Positions 1 through 9,214 of a stretch of 64,000 nt of DNA are shown here, in pieces. Within the stretch, counting starts at the first letter, position 1. Each line of letters opens with the position of its first letter. Position numbers and translations under genes: made by a program. This DNA comes from Cryobacterium sp. PH31-AA6 (GTDB lineage: Bacteria > Actinomycetota > Actinomycetes > Actinomycetales > Microbacteriaceae). The DNA lies in the NCBI RefSeq assembly GCF_030063195.1, contig NZ_JASISS010000016.1:1-64000 (forward strand), read 5' to 3'. The notes under the pieces were generated by a model. The model worked only from the letters and a program-made list of their open reading frames with translations. It was not told the DNA's origin and made no database searches.

Positions 1-1780
1 GGCCGAAGTACTCCTCGGTGAGGTCGCACTCGGCCCGCCACGACGCGTGGTCGATGTGGAAGAGCTGCTCCACCGCATCCGTCGACAGGTCGAGCCCGTC
101 GAGGTCGAGGCCGCCCTCGACGGGGAGACGCCCGATCGGGGTGTCCACGGCCTGCGCCTTGCCTTCGACCCGGCGCACGATCCACTCGATCACGCGCGAG
201 TTCTCGCCGAAACCGGGCCACAGGAAGCTGCCGTCGTGCCCCTTGCGGAACCAGTTCACCTGGAAGACCGCGGGGGCCTTGGTGCCGAGTCCCTTGCCGA
301 CCGAGAGCCAGTGCGCCCAGTAGTCGGCCATGTTGTAGCCACAGAACGGGAGCATCGCGAACGGGTCACGACGCAACTCGCCGACGATGCCTTCCGCGGC
401 TGCCGTCTTCTCCGAGGCAATGGTGGCGCCCATGAACACGCCGTGCTTCCAGCTGCGGGCCTGGGCGACGAGCGGCACGTTGGTGGCGCGGCGGCCACCG
501 AACAGGATGGCGTCGATCGGCACACCGCCAAACGCCTCCCAGTCGTCGGAGATCGACGGGCACTGGGCCGCGGCGACGGTGAACCGGGAGTTGGGGTGCG
601 CGGCCGGGGTGCTTGAGGCGGGCGTCCAGTCGTTGCCCTGCCAGTCGATCAGGTGCTTCGGCGGCGTCTCGGTGAGGCCTTCCCACCAGACGTCTCCGTC
701 GTCGCGCAGCGCCACGTTCGTGAAGATCGTGTTGCCCCAGACGGTGGCGACGGCGGTCGGGTTGGTGACCTCGCCGGTTCCGGGGGCGACGCCGAAGAAG
801 CCGGCCTCCGGGTTGATCGCCCACAGGCGTCCATCGGTGCCGGGGCGCAGCCAGGCGATGTCGTCGCCGATGGTCTCGACCTTCCAGCCGGGGATGGTCG
901 GGCGCAGCATCGACAGGTTCGTCTTGCCACAGGCGGACGGGAACGCGGCGGCCAGGTGGGAGACGCCGCCCTCCGGCGAGGTGACCTTGATCAGGAGCAT
1001 GTGCTCGGCGAGCCAGCCCTCGTCGCGGGCCATCACCGAGGCGATCCGCAGCGCGAAGGACTTCTTGGAGAGCAGCGCGTTGCCGCCGTAGCCGGAGCCG
1101 AAGGACCACACCTCGCGGGTCTCCGGGAACTGCACGATGTACTTGTTGTCGTTGCACGGCCATTCGACGTCGGCACGGTGGTGTCCGCCGGCATCGACGA
1201 GGGGGTAGCCGACGCTGTGCAGGGTGTGCACCCAGCTCGCTCCCGCCTCGATCAGGCGCAGCACCTCGGCGCCCATCCGGGTCATGATGCCCATGTTGAG
1301 CACGACGTAGGGCGAGTCGGTGATCTCGACGCCGAGCTGCGAGATGGGGCCGCCGAGCGGGCCCATCGAGAACGGCACGATGTACATGGTGCGACCGCGC
1401 ATGCTGCCGGCGAAGACCTCGGTCAGCTCGGCGCGCATCGACGCGGGGTCGGCCCAGTTGTTGGTGGGGCCGGCATCCTCTGGATCGGTCGAGCAGATGA
1501 AGGTACGGTCCTCGACCCGGGCGACATCGGACGGGCTGGTGCGGGCGAGGTAGCTGTTGGGGCGCCACTCCGGGTTCAACCGGATGAGCTTGCCCTCGGT
1601 GACGAGCTGCTTGGCGAGGGCATCGGCCTCGCGGTGGGACCCGTCGCACCAGACGATCGCGTCGGGCTGGGTCAGCCGGGCAATTTCGTCCACCCAGGCC
1701 TGGAGATTGGGGTCGGTGGTTCCCGCGGCTTTGCGGTTCTCGCCCCCGCCGGTCTGAACTGAGACATTCGCGATGGTCAT
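1..1780 (-). CDS. pckG: Phosphoenolpyruvate carboxykinase (GTP), C-terminus cut by window edge
   Basis: This enzyme converts oxaloacetate and GTP to PEP, CO2 and GDP, the first committed step of gluconeogenesis from acetate or amino acids. The reading frame is open from ATG at 1780 to the left edge, giving about 593 residues of a family usually near 600-620, so only a short C-terminal tail is missing. The P-loop FPSACGKTN with the reactive cysteine lies near residue 283, followed by the nucleotide and metal motifs IGDDIAW and [13 protein letters not shown]. These separate the GTP family from the unrelated ATP-dependent enzyme. It diverges from a RamB-type acetate regulator across 134 bp, which suggests control by carbon source (inference). 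Confidence 0.96.
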   Translation of the reverse strand, partial: MTIANVSVQTGGGENRKAAGTTDPNLQAWVDEIARLTQPDAIVWCDGSHREADALAKQLVTEGKLIRLNPEWRPNSYLARTSPSDVARVEDRTFICSTDPEDAGPTNNWADPASMRAELTEVFAGSMRGRTMYIVPFSMGPLGGPISQLGVEITDSPYVVLNMGIMTRMGAEVLRLIEAGASWVHTLHSVGYPLVDAGGHHRADVEWPCNDNKYIVQFPETREVWSFGSGYGGNALLSKKSFALRIASVMARDEGWLAEHMLLIKVTSPEGGVSHLAAAFPSACGKTNLSMLRPTIPGWKVETIGDDIAWLRPGTDGRLWAINPEAGFFGVAPGTGEVTNPTAVATVWGNTIFTNVALRDDGDVWWEGLTETPPKHLIDWQGNDWTPASSTPAAHPNSRFTVAAAQCPSISDDWEAFGGVPIDAILFGGRRATNVPLVAQARSWKHGVFMGATIASEKTAAAEGIVGELRRDPFAMLPFCGYNMADYWAHWLSVGKGLGTKAPAVFQVNWFRKGHDGSFLWPGFGENSRVIEWIVRRVEGKAQAVDTPIGRLPVEGGLDLDGLDLSTDAVEQLFHIDHASWRAECDLTEEYFG

Positions 1781-1882
1781 CTCCTGGCCTTTCGTGGTCG
1801 ATCCGGTGCGACAGATGGGTAAGTTTGCCCGGTAAATCAAGAATGCGCCTATTTCCGCCGTTCCGTGGGAAATCTTTCCGTT

Positions 1883-1898
1883 AAGAATCACGATTCTT
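1883..1898. promoter_or_regulatory. Palindrome AAGAATC-AC-GATTCTT upstream of ramB
   Basis: Two perfect 7-bp arms (AAGAATC and GATTCTT) are separated by 2 bp, and the site ends 16 bp before the ramB start codon inside the 134-bp divergent pckG/ramB region. Its position fits an autoregulatory operator of the HTH protein, but no binding protein is established. The flanking DNA is AT-rich compared with the genes, as expected for a promoter zone. Confidence 0.5.
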
Positions 1899-1914
1899 TC
1901 GGTAATGTTAAGGA

Positions 1915-3357
1915 ATGCCCACACGTGCCTCCGACCTCGTCACCCTCGGCCTGCGCATCCGTCATTTCCGCAGCGAACGCGGGCTCACCCTCGATCAGCT
2001 CGGCGATCAGGTCGGCCTGGCGGGCAGTCAGCTCTCCCTGATCGAGAACGGCCGACGCGAGCCGAAACTCTCGACGCTGCAGGATGTCGCCACCGCCCTG
2101 GCCGTCCCCGTGACCGAGTTGCTCAGCGGGGAGGCGCCGAACACCCGGGCCGCCCTCGAGATCGAGTTGGCCCGGGCGCAGAAGAACCCGCTCTACGGCG
2201 CCCTCGGCCTGCCGACGGTGAAGGTGACCAAGGGGATGCCGGTCACCGCGCTCGAGTCCCTGCTCGGCCTGCACCGGGAACTCGCGCGCCGGGCCAGCGA
2301 GGCCATCGCGACACCGGAGGAGGCGCGGCGGGCGAACACCGAGCTGCGGGAACGCATGCGCGACCAGGACAACTACATGCCCGAGATCGAGCAGCTCGCC
2401 GAGGACCAGGTGCGGGCATCCGGTCACGTGTCGGGGGCGCTGACCCACCGCGAGGTGAGCGTGATGGCCGAGCAACTCGGCTTCAACCTCATCTACGTGA
2501 ACGACCTGCCCAATTCGACCCGGTCGGTGACCGACCTGGTCAACCACCGCATCTACCTGCCACCGGCGTCGATCCCCGGCGGTCACGGGCTGCGCTCGAT
2601 GGCGCTGCAGGCGATGGGCCACCGGCTCCTCGGGCACGAACGGCCGGACAGCTACGCCGAGTTCCTCTGGCAGAGACTGCAGATCAACTACTTCGCGGCC
2701 GCCTGCCTGATGCCCCGGAACGCCTCGGTCGCGTTCCTCAGTGGCGCCAAACGCGAGCGTGAGCTCTCGGTCGAGGACTTCCGCGACGCGTTCGGGGTGA
2801 CCCACGAGGCCGCCGCGCTGCGCCTGACCAACCTGGCCACCTCCCATCTGGAGATGCCGCTGCACTTCCTGCGGGTCACCGGCGACGGGGCGCTGCAGAA
2901 GGGCTACGAGAACGACGGACTTCCCCTGCCGGTGGACGTGACGGGGTCGATCGAGGGCCAGTACGTCTGCAAGCAGTGGAGCGCCCGGAGCGCATTCACC
3001 CACACCAACCGCACGACCGAGTTCTACCAGTACACCGATACCCCCGCCGGCACGTTCTGGTCGGCGACCCAGACCGGGGCGACGGATGCCGTCGAGTTCT
3101 CGATCAGCGTCGGGGTGCCGTTCGCGCAGGCGAAGTGGTTCCGCGGTCGGGAGACCACGCAGCGGGCTGTGTCCACCTGCCCGGACGAGTCCTGCTGCCG
3201 CCGCCCGGCGTCGGAGGTCTCCTCCCGCTGGGCAGGGAAGGCCTGGCCGAGCGCCCGGCTGCACGCGCATGTACTCTCCCCATTGCCCAGCGGCACGTTC
3301 CCCGGCGTGGACGACACCGAGGTGTACGAGTTCCTCGAGGCGCACGCCGCCGAGTAG
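1915..3357 (+). CDS. ramB: RamB-type XRE/ImmA-IrrE transcriptional regulator
   Basis: This 480-residue protein has the domain order of the short-chain fatty acyl regulator family. An XRE helix-turn-helix occupies about residues 11-68 ([26 protein letters not shown]). An IrrE/ImmA-like middle domain carries MGHRLLGHE near residue 230 in place of a classical HExxH motif, and a C-terminal sensory domain runs from about 330 to 460. In Corynebacterium glutamicum, RamB controls acetate and glyoxylate genes. Here it is divergent from pckG, and acs lies elsewhere in the window, so regulation of gluconeogenesis and acetate activation is a reasonable inference. The ATG at 1915 is preceded by a weak AAGGA. 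An ATG ten bases upstream is out of frame. Confidence 0.88.
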   Translation: MPTRASDLVTLGLRIRHFRSERGLTLDQLGDQVGLAGSQLSLIENGRREPKLSTLQDVATALAVPVTELLSGEAPNTRAALEIELARAQKNPLYGALGLPTVKVTKGMPVTALESLLGLHRELARRASEAIATPEEARRANTELRERMRDQDNYMPEIEQLAEDQVRASGHVSGALTHREVSVMAEQLGFNLIYVNDLPNSTRSVTDLVNHRIYLPPASIPGGHGLRSMALQAMGHRLLGHERPDSYAEFLWQRLQINYFAAACLMPRNASVAFLSGAKRERELSVEDFRDAFGVTHEAAALRLTNLATSHLEMPLHFLRVTGDGALQKGYENDGLPLPVDVTGSIEGQYVCKQWSARSAFTHTNRTTEFYQYTDTPAGTFWSATQTGATDAVEFSISVGVPFAQAKWFRGRETTQRAVSTCPDESCCRRPASEVSSRWAGKAWPSARLHAHVLSPLPSGTFPGVDDTEVYEFLEAHAAE

Positions 3358-3389
3358 CCGCCGCTGCGGGGGTGACCCCGGGCATCCAC

Positions 3390-3485
3390 GTGCATAACTC
3401 CTGCAATTTGGTCGGCCCGGCCGGCAGATCCGCAGGATTCCGCGGCTGGGCCGTCGGCTCGCCACACATTGCAGGAGTTACGCAC
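3390..3485. repeat. 96-bp palindromic intergenic element, copy 1
   Basis: The left arm GTGCATAACTCCTGCAAT (3390-3407) is the reverse complement of the right arm ATTGCAGGAGTTACGCAC (3468-3485) with one mismatch. The 60-bp centre is GC-rich and contains GGATTCCGCGGCTG. A second copy of exactly the same length lies at 13232-13327. This copy sits between the convergent ends of ramB and the transporter ATPase gene, so it may also act as a bidirectional transcription end. It resembles a REP/BIME-type element. No transposase is nearby. Confidence 0.8.
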
Positions 3486-3527
3486 AGGGCGGCCGGTGAA
3501 ACGTCTGGCGGGCCAGGGTGGGGGCGG

Positions 3528-4721
3528 TCAGACCGCAGGGAGCGACGGATGCCGGTGCGCCGCCGCGGCGACCGCGAATGCCGTGGCCGTGCCGCGTGCC
3601 CGGAGGCTGACCCCGCTGCCGACGACCGTGCCGGTGGTGCCGTGCTGCCTGACGTGCACGAGCACGTCGCCCGGGCTGCCGGCCACGTGCAGTCGCACCG
3701 CAAGCTGCACCTCGGCGCCGAGGAAGTCGATGGCCTCGACCTGGCCGGTGCAGGCCTCCGCTCCGGTGCCGAGATCACACGGCTCGACCACGATCTGCTC
3801 CGGGCGCAGCATGATGCAGCCGGGCCCGCGCAGATCGGTGGGCATGATGGGCACGTCGCCGAGGGCGGAAAAGGCCACCCCGTCGCCGATGGTGGCGGGG
3901 AGCACGACGGCATCGCCGAGGAACCGCGCGGTGAACAGGTCCACCGGCCGCCAGTAGAGTTCCCGCGGCGATCCGACCTGGCCGAGGTGGCCGTCGCGGA
4001 GCACCGCGAGCTGGTGGGCGAAGCTCATCGCCTCGGCCTGGTCGTGCGTGACGAGCACCGTGGTGATCCCGGCGCGCTCGAGGGTGGCCGCGACGATGTC
4101 GCGGGTCGCGGAGCGAAGCCCGGCGTCGAGGGAGGAGAACGGCTCATCGAGCAGCATCACCCTCGGGCGCCGGGCGAGCGCGCGGGCCAGGGCGACGCGC
4201 TGCTGCTGGCCGCCGGAGAGCTCGTCGGGACGCCGGTCGGCGAAGGCCGGGTCGAGCGAGACCATGTCGAGGAGTCCGGCGACGGCCTTGCGTCGTTCCC
4301 GTTTGGTGCCGCCGCGGAGGGCAGGGCCGAGTCCGAAGGCGATGTTCTGCCCGACCGTGAGGTGCGGGAACAGGGCGCCGTCCTGGGCGACGTAGCCGAT
4401 CTCGCGCCGGTGCGCGGCCACCGAGACGCCCGGCCCGGCGACGAGGCGGCCATTGACGGTGACCGTTCCGGCATCCGGAAGTTCGAAACCGCTGATCAGG
4501 CGCAGGAGCGTGGTCTTGCCGGAGCCGGACGAGCCGACGATGACGGTGCGGCTGCCCTCCGGCACCGCGAGCGAGACCCGGTCGAGGATGGTCGTGCCGC
4601 CGAAGCTCTTGCTGACCCCGGCGAGCTCGATCGCGGCCCGGCCGGCCGGCATCCGCTCGACCCCCTCGGCCGCGCCGGAGGCAGCACCCCCGGCTGCGCC
4701 GGGCACGGATTCGTCGGTCAC
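3528..4721 (-). CDS. fbpC: Fe(III) ABC transporter ATP-binding protein
   Basis: This 397-residue ATPase energises the import of ferric iron delivered by the binding protein encoded upstream. Walker A (GSSGSGKTTLL, about residue 62), the signature LSGGQQQRVALARAL, Walker B (RVMLLDEPFSSLD) and the switch histidine in VTHDQAEA are all intact. A C-terminal TOBE-like region follows. Its ATG overlaps the permease stop by 4 bp, so translation is coupled. A substrate of thiamine or sulfate is less likely, because the partner binding protein has the ferric tyrosine signature and the operon has an iron box. Confidence 0.9.
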   Translation of the reverse strand: MTDESVPGAAGGAASGAAEGVERMPAGRAAIELAGVSKSFGGTTILDRVSLAVPEGSRTVIVGSSGSGKTTLLRLISGFELPDAGTVTVNGRLVAGPGVSVAAHRREIGYVAQDGALFPHLTVGQNIAFGLGPALRGGTKRERRKAVAGLLDMVSLDPAFADRRPDELSGGQQQRVALARALARRPRVMLLDEPFSSLDAGLRSATRDIVAATLERAGITTVLVTHDQAEAMSFAHQLAVLRDGHLGQVGSPRELYWRPVDLFTARFLGDAVVLPATIGDGVAFSALGDVPIMPTDLRGPGCIMLRPEQIVVEPCDLGTGAEACTGQVEAIDFLGAEVQLAVRLHVAGSPGDVLVHVRQHGTTGTVVGSGVSLRARGTATAFAVAAAAHRHPSLPAV

Positions 4722-6358
4722 GAGACGCTCGTCAGTCGGGAGCGGGCGAACAGGAGGTAGGTGACGGGGAGGCTGAGCACGATCATCAGCAGGGCGTACG
4801 GGGCGGCACCGACGTAATTGATCTCATTCACCTTTGACCAGAATTGGATCGCCAGGGTGCGCGTGCCGCTCGGGGCGAGCAGCAGGGTCGCGGTCAGCTC
4901 GGTGACGATCCCGAGAAACACGAGCGCGCCGGCGGCGAGCGCGGACGGCGCGAAGAAGCGCGCGGTCACGCCGAGGAACGCGCCGAGCGGGTGCCGGCCG
5001 AGCGAGCGAGCGGCCTCCTCCAGACCCACCGGCACCTGCGCAAGCCCGGCCCTCAGGTTCACCAGCGCCCGCGGCAGGAACATCAGCACATACGTCGCGA
5101 TCACCAGCACCATGGTCTGGTAGAGCGGCTGCACGAAACGGATGCTCACCGTCACCAGGGCCAGCGCGGTCACGATGCCGGGCAGCGAGCTGGTGAGGTA
5201 GTTGACCGATTCGAGGCCGCGGGCCAGGCGGCTGGGGTAGCGCACGGCAAGGAACGCGATCGGGAACGCCAGCAGGCAGGTGACGACGGCGCCGATGAGG
5301 CCGTAGCCGACGGTCTGCAGGAACGCCTCGCCCACCACGCCGTCGGCCCAGACGGATGCCCCGCCCTGCACGAGCCAGCGGACCACGCTCGTGAACGGCA
5401 CACCGATCGAGAGCACGAATAGTCCGCCGAGGAAAAGGTAGCCGAGCGGCAGGAGCCGACCGAGGGACCGGCGCGTCGGGGTGCGGGCCACTCCGGAGCC
5501 GATCCGGGCGTAGCGGGAGCGCCCCCTGGCGCCGGATTCTCCGACGAGCAGGAAGAGGCACAGGAGCACGAGCACCCCGGCGAGGGCGTTCGCCGCCGGG
5601 CCGTTGAAGGTGGACCGGTACTGTTCGACGATCGCGGTGGTGAAGGTGTCGAAGCGCACCATGGCGAACGCGCCGTACTCGGAGAGCAGATGCAGGCCGA
5701 CCAGCAGGGATCCGCCAAGGATCGGCAGTCGCAGCTGGGGCAGGATCACGCGGAAGAAGACTCCCCAGGCGCCGCTGCCGAGCGAGCCGGCCGCCTCCTC
5801 CACGGTGGGATCCAACCGTCGGAGCGCCGCCGCGCACGGCAGGTAGACCAGGGGAAAATAGGACAGGGTGGCGATCAGAACGCCGGACCAGAGCCCGTTC
5901 AGCGACGGGATGGCGCTCACCCAGCCGTAGCTGTTCACGAAGGCCGGAACCGCGAGCGGCGCCGCGAGCAGCACCGCGAACACCGGGGCGCCCGGCAGCC
6001 TGGTGCGGCCGACCAGCCAGGCCGCGCCGACGCCGATGGCCGCGCAGAGCGGAACCGTGACCACGACCAGTCCGACCGTGTTGGCCAGCAGCTCGCCCAC
6101 CCTGGGCCGGAACACGAGCGCCGAGAGTTCGGTCCAACCGGTGAGGATACCGGTGACGATGACGTAGCCGAGCGGGAGCAGCCCGAGCAGCGAGACCGTG
6201 AACGCCACCGCGACGATGAACGGCGACGGCCGCCTGCGCACCCCGCCGACGGCATCCGCGCGCGCCGAACCGGCGGAGGGCGGCGGGCTCGCCGGCGGAA
6301 CCGACGGCGAATCCCGGCGTTCGGGCGCCGGGCTCACGGGTGGCAGGGTGGCGGACAT
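4718..6358 (-). CDS. fbpB: Fe(III) ABC transporter permease, fused two-unit type
   Basis: This 546-residue inner-membrane protein has about twelve hydrophobic segments arranged as two homologous BPD-type halves, as in FbpB/SfuB. Each half carries an EAA-like loop: EEAAGSLGSGAWGVFFRVILP in the first and EEAARSLGRHPLGAFLGV in the second. I start it at ATG 6358, 11 bp after the fbpA stop codon. A longer in-frame extension would overlap fbpA and lacks similarity to the family. The N-terminal 40 residues are rich in proline and serine. Confidence 0.9.
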   Translation of the reverse strand: MSATLPPVSPAPERRDSPSVPPASPPPSAGSARADAVGGVRRRPSPFIVAVAFTVSLLGLLPLGYVIVTGILTGWTELSALVFRPRVGELLANTVGLVVVTVPLCAAIGVGAAWLVGRTRLPGAPVFAVLLAAPLAVPAFVNSYGWVSAIPSLNGLWSGVLIATLSYFPLVYLPCAAALRRLDPTVEEAAGSLGSGAWGVFFRVILPQLRLPILGGSLLVGLHLLSEYGAFAMVRFDTFTTAIVEQYRSTFNGPAANALAGVLVLLCLFLLVGESGARGRSRYARIGSGVARTPTRRSLGRLLPLGYLFLGGLFVLSIGVPFTSVVRWLVQGGASVWADGVVGEAFLQTVGYGLIGAVVTCLLAFPIAFLAVRYPSRLARGLESVNYLTSSLPGIVTALALVTVSIRFVQPLYQTMVLVIATYVLMFLPRALVNLRAGLAQVPVGLEEAARSLGRHPLGAFLGVTARFFAPSALAAGALVFLGIVTELTATLLLAPSGTRTLAIQFWSKVNEINYVGAAPYALLMIVLSLPVTYLLFARSRLTSVS

Positions 6359-6369
6359 CACTATCGAGT

Positions 6370-7422
6370 TTACAGAAGCCCGGCCTGGGTCATCAGATCG
6401 GTGACCAGGGTGCCGTTGAGCTGGGACGGGTCGATCTTCGGTGCGTCGAGGTCGCCGAGCGGCAGGAGAGCGGGGTTCGCGCTGACTCCGTCGACGATGG
6501 GGTACTCGAACGAGGTGCCGGTCTGCAGGATGGTCTGGCCTGCCTTGCCGGTGATGAAGGCGAGGAACGCCTGGGCCGCGACCGGATTGGGACTGGAGGC
6601 GAGCACGCCGCCGCCGGAGAGGCTGAGGAAGGCGCCCGGGTCCTGGTTCTTGAAGTAGTGCATCCGGGTGTTCGCACTGTTCTCGCCGGTGCCGGCCTGG
6701 TCGGCGTACCAGTAGTAGTGGTAGATGACGCCGCCGGGGATCTCCCCGGCGTTGATGGCCTTCATCACCGTGCTGTTGCCCTTGTAGGCCACGGTGTTCG
6801 TCTTCATCGCCTTGAGCCAGGCGGTCGTCGCCGACTCGCCCTTGAGCTCGAGCATGGCGCTGACGATGGCCTGGAAGTCGGCGCCGGACGGTGAGGCCGC
6901 CCACCGGCCCTTCCAGCTCGGGTCGGCGAGGTCGAGCAGCGACGACGGCAGCTGGTCCTCGGAGAGGAGCGCCGGGTTGTACGCGAACACGGTCGAGCGG
7001 GCCGCGATGCCGGTCCAATTGCCGGAGCTCGGCTGGAACCGGTCAGGGACCTGGGCGAGGGTGGCCTTGTCGACCGGGGCGAACAGCCCGGCGTTATCGA
7101 CGAGGCTCATCGCCGGCGAGTTCTCGGTGAGGAAGACATCTGCCTTCGAGGCCGTTCCCTCCTGCACGAGCTGGTTGCCGAGTTCGGGGTCTTCGCCGTT
7201 ACGCAGGGTGACCTCAACCCCGGTTTCCTTGGTGAACTCGTCGGCCCAGGCCTGGGTGAGTTCCTCGTGCTGGGCGTTGTACACCGTGATGGACCCGGAC
7301 GGGCTACCGTCGGACGGAGCCGTCGAACCGGATGTCGCGCCGTTCGCGCTGCAGGCTGTCGCGCCCAACAGGGTCACCCCGGCGATGCCGACGATCATGG
7401 CCCATTTGCGTGTCAAGTTCAT
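6370..7422 (-). CDS. fbpA: Fe(III)-binding lipoprotein of ABC transporter
   Basis: This 350-residue periplasmic-type binding protein begins with a signal peptide and a lipobox-like LLGATAC, so it is probably tethered to the outer face of the membrane. The mature part starts ITVYNAQHEELTQAWADEF, typical of FbpA/SfuA. It contains the YHYYWYADQAGT motif, whose adjacent tyrosines coordinate ferric iron in characterised members. It is the first gene of fbpABC, and its start lies 44 bp from an iron box. Confidence 0.92.
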   Translation of the reverse strand: MNLTRKWAMIVGIAGVTLLGATACSANGATSGSTAPSDGSPSGSITVYNAQHEELTQAWADEFTKETGVEVTLRNGEDPELGNQLVQEGTASKADVFLTENSPAMSLVDNAGLFAPVDKATLAQVPDRFQPSSGNWTGIAARSTVFAYNPALLSEDQLPSSLLDLADPSWKGRWAASPSGADFQAIVSAMLELKGESATTAWLKAMKTNTVAYKGNSTVMKAINAGEIPGGVIYHYYWYADQAGTGENSANTRMHYFKNQDPGAFLSLSGGGVLASSPNPVAAQAFLAFITGKAGQTILQTGTSFEYPIVDGVSANPALLPLGDLDAPKIDPSQLNGTLVTDLMTQAGLL

Positions 7423-7466
7423 CGTGTTGCGTACCCCATCTGTCGGGCGGGCAGCGCCCGCGAGAA

Positions 7467-7485
7467 TAAGGTAAGCCTACCCTAA
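7467..7485 (-). promoter_or_regulatory. DtxR/IdeR-type iron box upstream of fbpA
   Basis: The 19-bp site TAAGGTAAGCCTACCCTAA matches 15 of 19 positions of the known DtxR/IdeR consensus TTAGGTTAGGCTAACCTAA. It fills the gap between the stop codon of the TetR gene (7486) and fbpA. It predicts iron-dependent repression of fbpABC by a DtxR-family protein encoded elsewhere. Confidence 0.85.
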
Positions 7486-8130
7486 TTAACCAGGGTCACG
7501 GTGCGACAGCACCCCGGCGGCCAGGCCGAGCTCGTGCTCGGCCACGGTGCGCACGAGCCCGCGCAGCGACCCGGCGTGTCCGTACCGCACGATGCCGTGG
7601 GCGTTCAGCCCGTCGATGATGCCGAGCAGCAGCCAGGCCACCGCCTCGGTGTCGTCGGCGGTGAACTCGCCGGTGCCGACCCCCCGGCGCAGGAGGTCGG
7701 CGACGAAGGCCTGCCAGGCATCCATTTGCACCCCAACTTCAACGGCCAGGGCCGGGTTGCGCCGACCGAGGCTCCACGCGTCGAGCCAGACGGCGGTGAC
7801 GCTGCTGCGCTCCGGCCCCAGGAGGGAGTCGATCAGGGCGGCGAGCGCGGCGACCGGCCCGATGCACGGCGCGAGCTCCTCGGCCACCTCGCCGATTTCG
7901 GCCGCGACGATGGCACTGAAGGTGTCGGCGACCAGCACCTCCATGCTCGGCTGATAGTGGCTGACCAGGGCGGGGGTCACCCCGATCCGGGCCGCGACGC
8001 CGCGCAGGGTGATGCCGGGCAGCCCGTCGGCCAGGGCGATCTCCCGGGCGGCAACCGCGATCTCGGCCGCGCGGGCGGCCGGTGACTTGCGGCGGGCGCC
8101 TGGCCGGGGTTCGTGCTGGACGGTTGACAT
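7486..8130 (-). CDS. TetR-family regulator, probably of agmatine catabolism
   Basis: This 214-residue protein has an N-terminal TetR helix-turn-helix at about residues 22-68 (ITLRGVAARIGVTPALVSHYQ) and a mostly helical ligand domain. It is divergent from aguBA, and a perfect 16-bp palindrome lies in the shared promoter. In Pseudomonas aeruginosa a TetR protein, AguR, represses aguBA, so the same role is likely here by context. The stop codon abuts the iron box, so read-through into fbpA could occur. Confidence 0.8.
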   Translation of the reverse strand: MSTVQHEPRPGARRKSPAARAAEIAVAAREIALADGLPGITLRGVAARIGVTPALVSHYQPSMEVLVADTFSAIVAAEIGEVAEELAPCIGPVAALAALIDSLLGPERSSVTAVWLDAWSLGRRNPALAVEVGVQMDAWQAFVADLLRRGVGTGEFTADDTEAVAWLLLGIIDGLNAHGIVRYGHAGSLRGLVRTVAEHELGLAAGVLSHRDPG

Positions 8131-8165
8131 GGCACCTCAGTGTATATAGCTTTACTCTAACCTTG

Positions 8166-8181
8166 TTGATCATATGATCAA
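8166..8181. promoter_or_regulatory. Perfect 16-bp palindromic operator TTGATCATATGATCAA
   Basis: The two 8-bp half sites are exact reverse complements with no spacer, centred between the divergent TetR gene and aguB. The site contains an in-frame ATG at 8174 that would extend AguB. The better start with an RBS is 36 bp downstream at 8210, so this palindrome is regulatory rather than coding (inference). Confidence 0.75.
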
Positions 8182-8209
8182 TTACCGCCGTAGTCCCACC
8201 GGAGATCCC

Positions 8210-9214
8210 ATGCGCCTGATCATTGCCGCCGGCACCGCCATTCCGCTCACCCGGGTCAACCCCGTTGCCGCCGCCCCGCTTCGGGTCGCGCTCGTGCAGC
8301 ACCGGTGGCACGACGACCGGGCGACGCTCGTGGCGGAGCTGGCCGAGGGCATCCGTCTGGCCGCCGCGGAGGGGGCGAAGGTGGTGTTCCTGCCCGAGCT
8401 GACCCTCTCCCGGTACCCGGGCAACGAGCGCGCCACGGGCGTGCCCAAGCTCGGCGCCGAGGATCTGCTGACCGGCCCGACGTTCGCCTTCGCGGCCGCG
8501 CAGGCGCGCGAGCAGGGCGTGGTCGTGCACGCCTCGCTCTACGAGCGCCCGGCCGACGACGATGCCCCGGCCGACCCGCGCGGCTACAACACGGCGATCC
8601 TCGTCTCGCCGACCGGCACGCTGCTCGGCCGCACCCGCAAGCTGCACATCCCGGTCACCGAGGGCTACTACGAGGACACCTGGTTTCGGCCGGGCCCGGC
8701 AGAGGACGCCTACCCCGTCTACGCGCCGGAGGAACTCGGCGGAGCGCGCCTGGGCCTGCCCACGTGCTGGGACGAGTGGTTCCCCGAGGTGTCCCGGCTC
8801 TACGGCCTGGCCGGCGCGCAATTGCTCGTCTACCCGACGGCGATCGGCTCCGAACCCGGCTTCCCCGCCTTCGACACCCAGCCGATCTGGCAGCACGTGA
8901 TCGTGGCCAACGGCATCACCAGCGGGCTGTTCATGGTCGTGCCGAACCGGCACGGCGACGAGGGCGACCTCACCTTCTACGGCTCGTCGTTCATCTCCGA
9001 CCCCTACGGTCGCGTGCTCGTGCAGGCGCCGCGGGACGAGTCGGTCGTGCTGGTGGCCGACCTCGACCTGTCCCAGCGGGAGGAATGGCTCGCGCTCTTC
9101 CCGTTCCTCGGCACCCGCCGGCCCGACAGCTATGCCGGGCTGACCGCACCGGTCGACCCGGAGCGCCCGTTCGGCGCGGCCGGTTCCGCCGTGCCGAGCG
9201 GAGCGCGGGCGTGA
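8210..9214 (+). CDS. aguB: N-carbamoylputrescine amidohydrolase
   Basis: This nitrilase-superfamily enzyme hydrolyses N-carbamoylputrescine to putrescine, CO2 and ammonia. The Glu-Lys-Cys triad is visible: E63 in FLPELTLSRY, K144 in RKLHIPVTEG and C186 in LPTCWDEWFPE. The 334-residue length suits the family. I chose ATG 8210 because GGAG lies 5 bp upstream and because the earlier ATG falls inside the palindromic operator. Even so, the first 23 residues before PLRVALVQ look longer than usual. The stop overlaps the GTG start of aguA (GTGA). Confidence 0.92.
   Translation: MRLIIAAGTAIPLTRVNPVAAAPLRVALVQHRWHDDRATLVAELAEGIRLAAAEGAKVVFLPELTLSRYPGNERATGVPKLGAEDLLTGPTFAFAAAQAREQGVVVHASLYERPADDDAPADPRGYNTAILVSPTGTLLGRTRKLHIPVTEGYYEDTWFRPGPAEDAYPVYAPEELGGARLGLPTCWDEWFPEVSRLYGLAGAQLLVYPTAIGSEPGFPAFDTQPIWQHVIVANGITSGLFMVVPNRHGDEGDLTFYGSSFISDPYGRVLVQAPRDESVVLVADLDLSQREEWLALFPFLGTRRPDSYAGLTAPVDPERPFGAAGSAVPSGARA

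Noticed and set aside
1820-1840. RamB-type binding site near AAGTTTGCCC
   Set aside because: It matches only part of the published RamB consensus (an ACTTTGCAAA-like core), so it is not strong enough to call.
2976-4760. Long plus-strand ORF of 594 codons opposite the fbpC ATPase gene
   Set aside because: Its sequence is Arg/Gly/Ala-rich without domains, and the minus strand encodes a complete ABC ATPase with all motifs. Long shadow ORFs are expected at this GC content.
8174-8209. Upstream ATG for aguB
   Set aside because: It lies inside the perfect palindrome and has no RBS, whereas ATG 8210 has GGAG at good spacing.
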